64,000 bases of DNA, taken from assembly GCA_964618975.1 (NCBI GenBank), contig CAZUDI010000003.1, positions 1-64,000 on the forward strand, read 5' to 3'. Shown here piece after piece: positions 8,353 through 16,673 of this stretch (positions are counted from its first letter, which is position 1; each line of letters opens with the position of its first letter). The DNA comes from CAZUDI01 sp964618975. GTDB lineage: Bacteria; Desulfobacterota; Desulfomonilia; UBA1062. The notes below the pieces were generated by a model. The model made no database searches and was not told where the DNA came from. It worked only from the letters and a program-made list of their open reading frames with translations. The position numbers were made by a program, and so were the translations under genes.

Positions 8353-9300
8353 TCAACACGCCCCCGCCGTGAGTTTGCGCACATCCAGTGGCAGGCCTTT
8401 GCCCTCATCCAGGTGCAGGCTCCTGGCCCCATGAGGACATTTGGACACACAGATACCACAGCCCATACACCTGTCCCGGATAACGCCGGACTTACCATCG
8501 TGCATCTCGATGGCATCAAAGGGACACCATTGTATGGCCGTCTGGCAGCCCTGGCAGGCAGCGGCATCCACCCTGGCCATATATCCGGAGGGGGCCAGCT
8601 GATCGATGCCCATATTCATCATCTCGAAGCCCAGGCAGCAACAGGGGCAGCAGTTGCAGATGACATAGAACCGGTCCTTGATGCAGTCCTTGAACCAGGC
8701 ATTGTGCACCAGACCCTGCGCATGGAATTCCTCCAGGAGCTCGAGGGCCTCAGCCCGACTCACCCGGCGGCTTTCCTCCGGCTGGTGCTGCATGAGGAAG
8801 TTCGTCAGCACCGGTTCACCGATCAGGATACAGGTATGATAGGGAGGTTTGGCCAACTTGCAGGGCTCTGCCTTCCTGGTCTTGCAGCCGCAGCGGGTCA
8901 GGACGAAATCGAGGTTCTCGGCGTTGATCATGATTTCCCGGGCCCGGGTATAGGGAATGATCTTCTTCCCCAGATCGGTCAGCGGGATGTCCCGGTCTAT
9001 CTCGATAATGGCCCGGGCCAGCTCGTGCGGCAGGACCTTGCCGTGATACGTGTTCATGAGCCAGTCCTTGAACCCCGGTCCGGCATACCGGGCCATAAGG
9101 CTGATGAACTTGATGTACTGCGGGATCCAGCGGCCGTAAAAGATCCCGTTGAAACCCTCGCCCTTGAGCAGGCGTTTGATCCCGACCCAGCGCAGGGCCG
9201 GCAGTGTCGAGGGCAGTAGGATATGCCCGCGCTCGATCCACATGAGCAGTCCCAGCAAAGCCGTAACAATAACGTAGCGCAACTTCAAGATATGTTTCAT
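8353..9300 (-). CDS. Cys-rich ferredoxin-like protein (paralogue 2), one cluster motif incomplete
   Basis: A 315-residue relative of the 7022-7915 protein, with a probable N-terminal membrane segment (residues 8-22). The second ferredoxin motif is complete (C278-x2-C-x2-C-x3-C288-P), but the first reads C249-QG-C252-QTAIQW-C259, so the third Cys has become Ala255. A dense cysteine patch CNCCPCCC lies at 215-222, and C137/C139, C147 and C157 are also present. The missing Cys suggests a [3Fe-4S] cluster or loss of that cluster. It lies 92 bases downstream of the GMC flavoprotein gene and is probably co-transcribed with it, feeding or draining electrons. Confidence 0.75.
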   Translation of the reverse strand: MKHILKLRYVIVTALLGLLMWIERGHILLPSTLPALRWVGIKRLLKGEGFNGIFYGRWIPQYIKFISLMARYAGPGFKDWLMNTYHGKVLPHELARAIIEIDRDIPLTDLGKKIIPYTRAREIMINAENLDFVLTRCGCKTRKAEPCKLAKPPYHTCILIGEPVLTNFLMQHQPEESRRVSRAEALELLEEFHAQGLVHNAWFKDCIKDRFYVICNCCPCCCLGFEMMNMGIDQLAPSGYMARVDAAACQGCQTAIQWCPFDAIEMHDGKSGVIRDRCMGCGICVSKCPHGARSLHLDEGKGLPLDVRKLTAGAC

Positions 9301-9392
9301 CGCCTATCCTTTATTTTTGAATTTCCTCTACCCAAAAGCGGACAGCCGCAAAGGATGGCCTGGCGGCCACCCTTTGCGGCTCCTGGCCCGAA

Positions 9393-10700
9393 TCAATTAT
9401 TCAATTGCTGGTCCAAATGCCTGGATAAACGCTTGCCCAGCGAGACGGCGGTCCAGACCACCGGAAGGCCCAGGGATTCGGGCACGACGCTGGCATCACA
9501 GCAGTAGAGGTTATCCAGGCGGGTTTTTAGATTGGTGTCCACCACCTCGCCGATACGGCAGCAGGCCGAGGGATGGGCCCCGGAGGGTGCCAGTTCCATG
9601 ATGGAATCATCCCTGGCTCCAGCGCGCTTGAAGACCTTGCGGACGATGTCCGCACCCTTCTTCAGCCGTTTCCTGTCCTGCGCGGTGGGAACCTTGGAAC
9701 AGGTGTAGAGATGGTTATCCGGGAAGATCTCCCCCTGGAGCTCGTCCTGAACCTTGACCATGATGCCCGTGCACTTGAAGGCGTTTCTTATCCAAGGCAG
9801 GGCCATGGGCCCCTTGAAGGCGAGCATGGCTCCCAGCATGGACCAGTTCGGAAAGACGGGCAGTAAGATAAGGCCGTCGGAATCATAGTGCTCCAGCGTG
9901 CCGACGGCCATGGGCTGCTCATGCACAGTATCCATGCCGGGGATGACGCCACCGATGAACTGAAGCCAGTCGCAGGCGAAGGTCCGCCCCGCTTCCGATA
10001 GTCCGGCACGGCGGAGAATTCCCACATTAGACATACCGGTGGAGAGGACGATCTTTTTACCGAAGTACTGTACCTTCCTGCCCAGGTGGAAGCCCTCCAC
10101 CCCCACGGCCTTGTCGTCGGACTTGATGACGTTGGTGACCTTGGTGTTGCAGATCACATCGGCACCGTGGCGCATGGCATCGTCAGCAAAGATACGCGCC
10201 GACCATTTGGCATTGCGCGGGCAGCCGAGCATACAGTCGGCGCAGTTCGGTACGCAGCGGCTGGCATCCACAAAGCGTTCGACCCTGGTCCAGTTATAAC
10301 CGATATCGTTCGCGGCCTCGAGCAGTCGCAGGTTGGTCTTGCCGACCAGGACATCCGGGAGGACATCGATCCACATCTCGCCCTTGGCCTCATCGGCCTC
10401 AGAAGAAAGGTCAATGCCGACCTTGTCGAAAATCTTCTTGGGCGGACGCACGGCCGCGCCACAGGAAATGACCGAGGCCCCACCGTAGCAGGAAGCCGCC
10501 ATGACGACATTGACCTGCTTGCTCATGATCAATGGATCCCACTGCATCAGCATCGCAAGTGAAGCCGTATTCCCCAGGGCCTTCCAGTTCCAGCCGCGCT
10601 CCAGCAACAGGACCTTTTTGCCCTTGCGGCTCATCTCACGGGCCACCGTGGCTCCACCCGGCCCGGAACCAGCGACGATGACATCATATTCCTTCTGCAT
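9393..10700 (-). CDS. GMC-type FAD-dependent oxidoreductase
   Basis: A 435-residue flavoprotein related to choline dehydrogenase/cholesterol oxidase-type GMC enzymes. FAD-binding GSGPGG is at 11-16 and the C-terminal GMC domain carries APSGAHPSACCRIG, where the His sits at the usual active-site place. A Cys cluster C149-x3-C-x2-C-x3-C160-P suggests a bound iron-sulfur centre, unusual for classic GMC oxidases and fitting an anaerobic dehydrogenase that passes electrons to the ferredoxin-like proteins encoded downstream. ATG at 10700 has AGGAGG eight bases upstream; the longer frame from 10718 is not needed. The operon promoter at 11001-11028 and the palindrome at 10959-10994 control it. The alcohol substrate is not known. 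Confidence 0.82.
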   Translation of the reverse strand: MQKEYDVIVAGSGPGGATVAREMSRKGKKVLLLERGWNWKALGNTASLAMLMQWDPLIMSKQVNVVMAASCYGGASVISCGAAVRPPKKIFDKVGIDLSSEADEAKGEMWIDVLPDVLVGKTNLRLLEAANDIGYNWTRVERFVDASRCVPNCADCMLGCPRNAKWSARIFADDAMRHGADVICNTKVTNVIKSDDKAVGVEGFHLGRKVQYFGKKIVLSTGMSNVGILRRAGLSEAGRTFACDWLQFIGGVIPGMDTVHEQPMAVGTLEHYDSDGLILLPVFPNWSMLGAMLAFKGPMALPWIRNAFKCTGIMVKVQDELQGEIFPDNHLYTCSKVPTAQDRKRLKKGADIVRKVFKRAGARDDSIMELAPSGAHPSACCRIGEVVDTNLKTRLDNLYCCDASVVPESLGLPVVWTAVSLGKRLSRHLDQQLNN

Positions 10701-10766
10701 TCCAAGACCTCCTGGCATCTTGATTTTATATTGATACTACCTAAGCCATCGCACGACGCGGGGCTG

Positions 10767-10915
10767 TCAATACGCGAACGGCCATCTGACCAAGTCGATA
10801 TCCAGCAGCAGCGATTCGGCCTCGTCGATGTAGGAAAGAAAAAGATGTCGTTGTGGAGAGACCGATCGAGCCGCCAACCATGATTCTTCATCACAATCCA
10901 GGTCGATTCTTTTAT
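10767..10915 (-). pseudogene. Remnant of a third ferredoxin-like paralogue (start lost, centre deleted)
   Basis: Reading from ATA at 10915 gives IKESTWIVMKNHGWRLDRSL, closely matching the start of paralogue 1 (MRKSTRALMGKHGWRIDRAI), with AGGAGG eight bases before the mutated start codon. After about 26 residues the frame shifts in a T-rich run and continues as ESLLLDIDLVRW, resembling the end of paralogue 1 (CEPLDMDLVRAD), to a TGA at 10767. About 250 central residues, including all cluster Cys, are gone. It occupies first position in the operon behind the palindrome. Confidence 0.6.
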
Positions 10916-10958
10916 TTACCTGGCCTCCTTTTGATCTGAAAATTCAAAGCATGGCATC

Positions 10959-10994
10959 GTTACAACAGACCTGACGCGTCAGGTCTGTTGTAAC
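10959..10994. promoter_or_regulatory. Perfect 36-bp palindrome, probable TetR operator
   Basis: Each 18-bp arm is an exact reverse complement of the other (left arm GTTACAACAGACCTGACG). It begins 6 bases downstream of the -10 box of the minus-strand promoter at 11001-11028, so a repressor bound here would cover the transcription start. The divergent TetR gene at 11210 is the obvious candidate to bind it. Confidence 0.75.
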
Positions 10995-11000
10995 TGACTG

Positions 11001-11028
11001 AATATAGCAGTCCCGTGCGGCCTGTCAA
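11001..11028 (-). promoter_or_regulatory. Sigma70-type promoter of the GMC/ferredoxin operon
   Basis: On the minus strand TTGACA (11028-11023) is followed after 16 bases by TATATT (11006-11001). The palindrome lies immediately downstream, at the expected +1. Confidence 0.6.
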
Positions 11029-11209
11029 CCCCAATATCACCCGGGCCACCCCCTCACGCGACCCAAGGCATGGATATAAGCCCCGGGTCACGCCAGGGAA
11101 TTACTCCCGTCCGCACGCGGCGGCGAATGCGTGGGGTCGATAAATACCCTTTCTTGATGCATTCCGGCATGATAGGATACCTTCATCTTGTACTTCAGGT
11201 GGTCGTGAC

Positions 11210-11797
11210 ATGAAGGCGACATTACGCAAACAACAGATCCTCGAATGTGCCCGCAGACTATTTTCCCGGAAGGGCTATTACGAGACCCATGTGGAAAGCA
11301 TCCTGCGTGAGGCCGGGATCGGCAAGGGAACCTTCTACCAGTACTTCCGCAACAAGGAAGACCTGTTCGTGGCCCTGCTGAGCGCCTTTCTGGACGAGTG
11401 GGAGGCGGCAGTCCTCGCCGCTTCACCGGCTGGGATCAACGACGACCTGGAGGCCTACTACCGGGGCTTCATCAGACGCTCGCTGATATTCTTCCGTGAC
11501 AACGAGGACCTCTGTAATATCTACCTGCGTATCGGCCCCGGTATCAGCGCGGCCTTCGAGCCGCTGATCGCTCGCTTCGAGACGCGCATGGTCGCGTACG
11601 TCACGGATGCCCTGAGGCTTGGCATGTGTTCGGGCTTCTTCCGGCAGGACTTCGACAGTGAACTGGTGGCCAACCTCCTGGTGGGCGGGTTCCTCAGGCT
11701 CGATTACTACTATTTCCTTTTCAAGAAAGACACCCCCGACATCGAGGCCATGACCGCGCAGTTCCTCGACTTCGTCCGGCGGGGAATCGGCGCCTGA
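11210..11797 (+). CDS. TetR-family transcriptional regulator
   Basis: A 195-residue TetR/AcrR-type repressor. The N-terminal helix-turn-helix spans about residues 8-55 and contains ILECARRLFSRKGYYETHV and GIGKGTFYQYFRNKEDL, the classic TetR signature; the C-terminal part is an all-helical ligand domain ending FVRRGIGA. It is divergent from the GMC/ferredoxin operon, with the perfect palindrome in between, so it most likely represses that operon until a ligand, perhaps an acyl-CoA or a hydrophobic substrate, binds. Its own ribosome-binding site is weak (GGTGG at 9-13 bases). It converges with the large acyl-CoA dehydrogenase gene ending at 12139. Confidence 0.9.
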   Translation: MKATLRKQQILECARRLFSRKGYYETHVESILREAGIGKGTFYQYFRNKEDLFVALLSAFLDEWEAAVLAASPAGINDDLEAYYRGFIRRSLIFFRDNEDLCNIYLRIGPGISAAFEPLIARFETRMVAYVTDALRLGMCSGFFRQDFDSELVANLLVGGFLRLDYYYFLFKKDTPDIEAMTAQFLDFVRRGIGA

Positions 11798-11986
11798 TGA
11801 CCTTAAGGCGCTTCCTGCCCACCCTTCGTGCGGGGACAGCCAGGGATCAGACTCCTGCCCGCGCCCTGGCAGGTCGCCCCCCGCGACAGCGGCATCCCCG
11901 GCGTCCCCGGAGAGGGTCATGGACGGTGGAATTGGCCGAACCTGCGCTTATGGACCGTCCCGGGCATCGCTGCGCTTAGGGGAAAT

Positions 11987-12053
11987 GATAAAAAATAGGG
12001 GTATTGCCATTAAACGGAGAGCATGTTTATGCCTTTAAGCGGCAACACCCCTA
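11987..12053 (-). terminator. Rho-independent terminator of the minus-strand beta-oxidation operon
   Basis: Arms TAGGGGTATTGCC (11996-12008) and GGCAACACCCCTA (12041-12053) pair with one mismatch around a structured loop, and on the minus strand the stem is followed by six T residues. It lies about 85 bases past the stop of the gene ending at 12139. The rest of the 11798-12138 spacer shows nothing else. Confidence 0.7.
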
Positions 12054-12138
12054 AAGATGAAATGTGTCCCAAAATCATTGTCCTCTCTAGCACGGCCTTC
12101 CTTGCCCGGAAGGTCCCGCACGAGAGGATCTTCTCCCT

Positions 12139-14004
12139 TCAGGTGGCAAATCCCCGCACGGGCATCTCCACCACCGAGAGGTCCTCGCTGCGGATGGCAG
12201 CGACCGTCCCGTAGATCTCGGGCAGAACATTCTTGATGAAATAGCGACCCGTCAGGATCTTGCCCGCGTAAAAGGCCGCATCCCGGTTTTCTGCCACAAA
12301 GGCATCCCGGGCCTTTATGTCGGAGGCGTCCACCCCCCTGTGGCGACTCAGGGCCTCCAGGCGCTCGCGGGCCACGCCCGCCTCCCAGAGCAGCAACCAG
12401 GCCGCGAGCACCTTGCCCATCAACATCAGGAAGGGGTAGGCCTGGCTGACCGGGACGAGGAAACGGCCCTCCCGGCCGCACTGGCCGAAGAAGAGTGCCA
12501 TCTCGCCCAGGGCACCGACCCCCTGCTGCACGTCGGAAGCCAGGTCCGCGAGCCCCGGGGCACCCTTGTAGCGCTCGATGACGGCCTGCATCTCCCCCAG
12601 AAGATTCATGAAATAGGCCCCCTTCTGCATGCCCAGCTTCCTTCCGACGAGATCGAGGGCCTGGATGCCGTTGGCCCCCTCGTAGATGGAGGCGATCTTC
12701 ACGTCGCGCAGGAACTGCTCCACGGGGTATTCGGCGCAGTAGCCGTAACCCCCGTAGACCTGCATGGCCGTCTCGCAGACCCGAAAGCCCATATCCGAGC
12801 AGTAGGCCTTGCATACCGGGGTCAGCACCTCCAGCAAACCTCCCCACTTGACCTTCCCGTCCTCGTCCGGGCTGATGCGCTGCCGGTCCACGCACCAGGA
12901 GGCGTAGTACAGAAGCGCCCGCATGGCCTCCACGTGCGCCTTCATCCACATAAGCATGCGCCGGACGTCGGGGTGTTCGATGATGGGCACCCTCGGGGCC
13001 TCCGGGTCCTTGAGATCCATCAGTGACGAACCCTGGAGACGCTCCTTGGCATAGCCCAGGGCATGCAGGTAGGCGATGGAGCCGTAGCCGAGCCCCTGCA
13101 TGGCCGTGCCGATGCGGGCCTCGTTCATGAGCTGGAACATGACCCGCATGCCCTGGCGCTCCTCTCCCAGCAGCTCGGCATAGCACTCGCCGTTGTCACC
13201 GAAGTTCACCAGACAGGTGGCGCTGCCATGGATCCCGAGCTTCTCCTCGATCTTCGTGACCTTGAGGTCGTTGAGCCTTCCCGGTCCTCCGTCGCCGTTG
13301 GGCACATACTTGGGCACCAGGAAGATGGAGATGCCCCCCGTACCGGCGGGGTCGCCTTCGATGCGGGCCAGCACCGGATTGATGACATTCTCGGTCAGAT
13401 CCTGGTCGGCGCTGGTGTTGAACTGTTTGGTCCCCTGGATGCGGAAGCTGCCGTCGGGCATGCGCCGGGCGCGGGTGCTCAGATTGCCCACATCCGTGCC
13501 CGCGCCGGGCTCGGTGAGCGCCATGGCCCCGCCCCACTGCCCGGAGAGCATCTTGTCCAGGTAGCGCTCCTTCTGCTGCGGGGTCCCGTAGACCTCCACC
13601 AGATGCGCCGCGCCCTCGCCCAGCCCGGGATAGATGGAAAAGGCGGCATTGTGCGAGAACCAGTCGTGGGCGGCGGTCCTGATACAGGCCGGCAGTCCCT
13701 GACCACCGATCTCCGGCGCAAAGCACATGGCATTCCAGCCGCCCTCGCAGTAGAGCCGGTAGGCCCGGTGGAAACTCGCCGGCACCTTCACCTGCCCGTC
13801 CTCCAACCGGCAGCCTTCGCGGTCGCCCGTCTGGAGCACGGGCAGGATCTCCTCCGTGGCGAACTTCTGCGCCTCACTCAGGATCATGTCGAAGACATCC
13901 CGCGAAAAGTCCGCAAAGGGCTCTGCCTCGCACAGGCTTTCCACCCCCAGCAGCTCGTGGAGCACAAACTGCTGATCCCTCTCATCCAGAATGACACTGG
14001 CCAT
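12139..14004 (-). CDS. Large (600-residue class) acyl-CoA dehydrogenase
   Basis: A 621-residue flavoprotein of the acyl-CoA dehydrogenase superfamily, of the longer type with an extra C-terminal domain (as in DmdC-like enzymes). FAD/substrate motif MALTEPGAGTD is at 161-171; the catalytic Glu is E442 in IYEGANGIQ. The 180 residues after that form the extra domain. It should introduce a 2,3-double bond into an acyl-CoA and pass electrons to an electron-transfer flavoprotein. ATG at 14004 has GGAGGAAGGG upstream. It is the last gene of the minus operon that starts at 21731, after a small thioesterase gene, and a terminator follows it. Substrate not predictable from sequence. Confidence 0.9.
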   Translation of the reverse strand: MASVILDERDQQFVLHELLGVESLCEAEPFADFSRDVFDMILSEAQKFATEEILPVLQTGDREGCRLEDGQVKVPASFHRAYRLYCEGGWNAMCFAPEIGGQGLPACIRTAAHDWFSHNAAFSIYPGLGEGAAHLVEVYGTPQQKERYLDKMLSGQWGGAMALTEPGAGTDVGNLSTRARRMPDGSFRIQGTKQFNTSADQDLTENVINPVLARIEGDPAGTGGISIFLVPKYVPNGDGGPGRLNDLKVTKIEEKLGIHGSATCLVNFGDNGECYAELLGEERQGMRVMFQLMNEARIGTAMQGLGYGSIAYLHALGYAKERLQGSSLMDLKDPEAPRVPIIEHPDVRRMLMWMKAHVEAMRALLYYASWCVDRQRISPDEDGKVKWGGLLEVLTPVCKAYCSDMGFRVCETAMQVYGGYGYCAEYPVEQFLRDVKIASIYEGANGIQALDLVGRKLGMQKGAYFMNLLGEMQAVIERYKGAPGLADLASDVQQGVGALGEMALFFGQCGREGRFLVPVSQAYPFLMLMGKVLAAWLLLWEAGVARERLEALSRHRGVDASDIKARDAFVAENRDAAFYAGKILTGRYFIKNVLPEIYGTVAAIRSEDLSVVEMPVRGFAT

Positions 14005-14026
14005 ACCCTTCCTCCCTCAATCTTAC

Positions 14027-14479
14027 TTATGCTGATGCCCGCCTGAGCTGCCAGGTTCCCTGAACCAGGCAGCACACCTGGCCGGAGGCGTCCCTGAGCT
14101 CGAGGTCCATGTCCCAGTCCGCCTTGCCGTGGGCCTCGGCTTCCCGGGCCAGGGACCGCACCTGATCGGCGCCCAGCTCCACCTCCAGGGTCACGTCACT
14201 GCGGGCCGGTCTCAGATAGCGGATATGAACCTCCTTCACGATGGGGATGAAGCGGGTGTAATCAAACGAGGCCCCGAAGATGACCCCTCCCGAGAACTCC
14301 GCCAGGGTGAAGAGCGAGCCGGCATAGACCGTGCCGATATGGTTGGTGTTCTGGCCCAGCGGCAGCCGCAGGCGCGCGTAACGCTCACGCAGCGCCACGA
14401 TGCGGATGCCCATCCTGGCGATGACGGGGATCGTGTTCTCCATCAGGGGCACAAGTTCGGCGTAGCGCTCGTCAATCAC
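14027..14479 (-). CDS. PaaI/YiiD-like hot-dog thioesterase
   Basis: A 150-residue single hot-dog protein. The motif NTNHIGTVYAGSLFTLAE is typical of PaaI/DUF4442-type acyl-CoA thioesterases, with the Asn/His and the Glu of the central helix visible. It would hydrolyse acyl-CoA intermediates, either freeing trapped CoA or acting as a safety valve for the pathway. GTG at 14479 is preceded by GAGGAGG seven bases upstream. It is 22 bases upstream of the large acyl-CoA dehydrogenase gene and certainly co-transcribed with it. Confidence 0.78.
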   Translation of the reverse strand: MIDERYAELVPLMENTIPVIARMGIRIVALRERYARLRLPLGQNTNHIGTVYAGSLFTLAEFSGGVIFGASFDYTRFIPIVKEVHIRYLRPARSDVTLEVELGADQVRSLAREAEAHGKADWDMDLELRDASGQVCCLVQGTWQLRRASA

Positions 14480-14572
14480 GCTCCATCCTCCTCAAAATCA
14501 GGGGTTAGATCCCCCAGTCAGGTACGGGACTCCCTTCGACGCCGCAGGCCTCCGCGAATCCGCCCCCTAGCA

Positions 14573-14655
14573 AGTCAGGGGAATGAACCCCAGGGCAAGC
14601 CCTGGCCCCGCCTTGATGCCGCCAGCGGCAAGGGGACTCGACCCACAGCGATCAA
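14573..14655 (+). repeat. Copy of dispersed two-hairpin repeat
   Basis: GAATGAACCCCAGGGCAAG, the GCCGCCAGCGGC hairpin and ACTCGACCCACAGCG follow in the same order as in the copy at 36013-36097. It fills much of the 259-base spacer between the thioesterase and the MFE2-like dehydrogenase genes. Confidence 0.65.
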
Positions 14656-14738
14656 GAGGTCAGGTCCTGTCTTGCCTCAAGAGACGCCCCCCGGCCCTCT
14701 CCGGGGTCGCCTCTGGTTCCTGCCCCCTAAACGAATCG

Positions 14739-15647
14739 TCAGGAAACCAGGCTGGCAAACTCCCCGAAGATCTCATTGAGCTGACCCATGGCCTTGGCGC
14801 CCTCCAGACTCATGATGCGCCCCCAGTTGTCACGCACGTCCTCCGGGCTGGGCACGCCCGTACCGTTGGAGAGGATGGCGCCCGGGCCCACTACCAGGGC
14901 CGCCCGGCTGTAGTAACCCAGGGTGGCATTGATGATTGCGCCTGAATCCCGGCACTCCTCGGAACAGAGATAGAGTACGGCCGGGGTCACGAAATCGGGC
15001 TTCATCTTCGCGAAGAACTCGGGCGGCAGTACGTCCTCGGTGAGCCGCGACCCGGCGATGGGCGCCACGGCGTTGATGGTGATGTTGTACTTGGCGCCTT
15101 CGAGCTTGAGCACATTCATGAGACCGATCAGCCCCATCTTGGCCGCCCCGTAGTTGCTCTGGCCGAAGTTGCCCAGCAGCCCGGCGTGCGAGGTGGTCAT
15201 GACGATGCGGCCATAGCCGTTTTCGCGCATGTTGGCGAAGGCTGGCCGACTGACGCAGAAGGCCCCGCGCAGATGCACCGCCATGACCGCGTCCCAGTTC
15301 TCCTCGTCCATCTTGACGAAACTCTTGTCACGTAGGATCCCGGCGTTGTTCACGAGGATATCCACCTTGCCGAAGGCCTCCACGGCGGCCCGGACGATAT
15401 TTTCCCCGCCCTCGACCGTGGCCACGTTGTCATAGTTGGGCACGGCCTCGCCGCCCAGGGCCTTGATCTCGGCCACCACCTTGTTGGCGGCCGCGTCGTC
15501 GTGCCCCACCCCGTCGCGCGTTCCGCCCAGATCGTTCACCACGACCTTGGCGCCCCGGCGGGCGAACTCCAGGGCGTGCTGCCGGCCCAGGCCGGCACCG
15601 GCACCCGTAATGATGGCCACTCTGCCTGCAAAATTAATGTTTGACAT
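14739..15647 (-). CDS. MFE2-like (R)-3-hydroxyacyl-CoA dehydrogenase (short-chain dehydrogenase)
   Basis: A 302-residue short-chain dehydrogenase resembling the dehydrogenase part of peroxisomal multifunctional enzyme type 2 (17-beta-HSD4). Seen: cofactor loop TGAGAGLGR (14-22), NDLGG at 38-42 favouring NAD, NNAGILRDKS at 100-109, and the catalytic set S153, Y166, K170 (SNYGAAK). The family is longer than usual SDRs and oxidises 3-hydroxyacyl-CoA thioesters, often bulky or branched. ATG at 15647 has AAGGAGG nine bases upstream. It follows the two hydratase genes, giving the expected order of hydration then oxidation. Confidence 0.88.
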   Translation of the reverse strand: MSNINFAGRVAIITGAGAGLGRQHALEFARRGAKVVVNDLGGTRDGVGHDDAAANKVVAEIKALGGEAVPNYDNVATVEGGENIVRAAVEAFGKVDILVNNAGILRDKSFVKMDEENWDAVMAVHLRGAFCVSRPAFANMRENGYGRIVMTTSHAGLLGNFGQSNYGAAKMGLIGLMNVLKLEGAKYNITINAVAPIAGSRLTEDVLPPEFFAKMKPDFVTPAVLYLCSEECRDSGAIINATLGYYSRAALVVGPGAILSNGTGVPSPEDVRDNWGRIMSLEGAKAMGQLNEIFGEFASLVS

Positions 15648-15776
15648 GGGTTATAACCTCCTTATTGTTATATATTTTATGACATTTATGTGCCACCATT
15701 GGGGATCCGGCGGCGCACATCTCACTGGGCGCGAACCCGCCCCACTTCCCCTCGGGCATCAAGATTTGCGGGTCTT

Positions 15777-16202
15777 TCAGATCCTGGTCGGCAGGTTGGC
15801 CAAGACATGTCCGGTCACCTTGATATCGCCGTTCTCGTCGAGGGCCACCAGTTCGCAGGCCACAAGGTGCTCGTCGCCCGAGTTCTGCTTTTCCACCACC
15901 TTGCCGGTGATGGTGATGGTGTTGCCCGGTCTGGTCATGCCGGAGAAACGCACGCCGAACTTCTTCAGGTACTTGCGCGGCAGCCAGTCCGTTATGGCCT
16001 GCCCCATGAAACCCATGATGAGCATGCCGTGCGCGATGACCCCGTCCATGCCTACGGCCTTGGCGAAGTCGTCGTCCGTATGCAGGGGGTTGAAGTCACC
16101 CGAGGCCCCGGCATACATCACGTGCTGCAGCTTCTGCACCGGTCCCTTGACCAGTGGGGGCATCTCGTCGCCCACCTTGATATCCTCGTAATAGATCTCC
16201 AT
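15777..16202 (-). CDS. MaoC-like (R)-specific enoyl-CoA hydratase
   Basis: A 141-residue single hot-dog hydratase. The hydratase-2 motif is intact: YAGASGDFNPLHTDDDFA with catalytic D36 and H41, followed by GVIAHGML. It should add water to a 2-enoyl-CoA. The gene directly upstream encodes a FAS1-type hot-dog protein; in steroid and some other pathways such pairs (for example ChsH1/ChsH2) form one heteromeric hydratase in which only one half carries the catalytic residues, and I infer the same here. Confidence 0.85.
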   Translation of the reverse strand: MEIYYEDIKVGDEMPPLVKGPVQKLQHVMYAGASGDFNPLHTDDDFAKAVGMDGVIAHGMLIMGFMGQAITDWLPRKYLKKFGVRFSGMTRPGNTITITGKVVEKQNSGDEHLVACELVALDENGDIKVTGHVLANLPTRI

Positions 16203-16213
16203 GTATGCCCCCC

Positions 16214-16663
16214 CTATTTGCGCTCCACGATCCCGATCCTCTGCCGGGCCGCCTTCTCGCCCTTCTGGTTGGTGTAAAGGATCTCGATCGTGACGATATC
16301 CATCTTGCGGCCCGACTTGCTGGTCTTCTCCTCGATGGCGGTGACCCTGGGAATCCCGGTGAGCTCATCCCCGGCACAAATCGGCCGGTAGTACTCGTAT
16401 TCCTCCTCACCATGCAGCACCATGGCGAAGTTGATCCCCAAGTCCCCGATGGCCCCCGCCATGGAGCCGCACCACATCACGGGCACGGTCAGAAACGTGG
16501 GCGGCACCGGACAGTCGTCGTAGCCCGCCGCCCTGGCGGCCTGTGGATCGACATAGATCGCATTGGTATCCCCGATGGCCCCGGCGAGCTCGCGGATCTT
16601 GCCCCTTTCGACCTGCCAGTGCATGGCAGGATACTGCTTTCCGACCTTTAGCTTGTCCGCCAT
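16214..16663 (-). CDS. FAS1-like dehydratase domain protein (MaoC N-terminal half)
   Basis: A 149-residue protein of the hot-dog type found as the N-terminal half of double-hot-dog hydratases (PF13452-like): an N-terminal helix with AGAIGDTNAIYVDPQAARAA, then VPPTFLTVPVMW and the EYEYYRPICAGD strand. It lacks the HTDD-type His of the partner at 15777-16202 and probably shapes the acyl pocket of a joint hydratase. ATG at 16663 is preceded by AGGAGGTGCTCC; the longer frame from 16684 overlaps the thiolase gene and is not needed. Eleven bases separate it from the MaoC gene. Confidence 0.8.
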   Translation of the reverse strand: MADKLKVGKQYPAMHWQVERGKIRELAGAIGDTNAIYVDPQAARAAGYDDCPVPPTFLTVPVMWCGSMAGAIGDLGINFAMVLHGEEEYEYYRPICAGDELTGIPRVTAIEEKTSKSGRKMDIVTIEILYTNQKGEKAARQRIGIVERK

Positions 16664-16673
16664 GGAGCACCTC

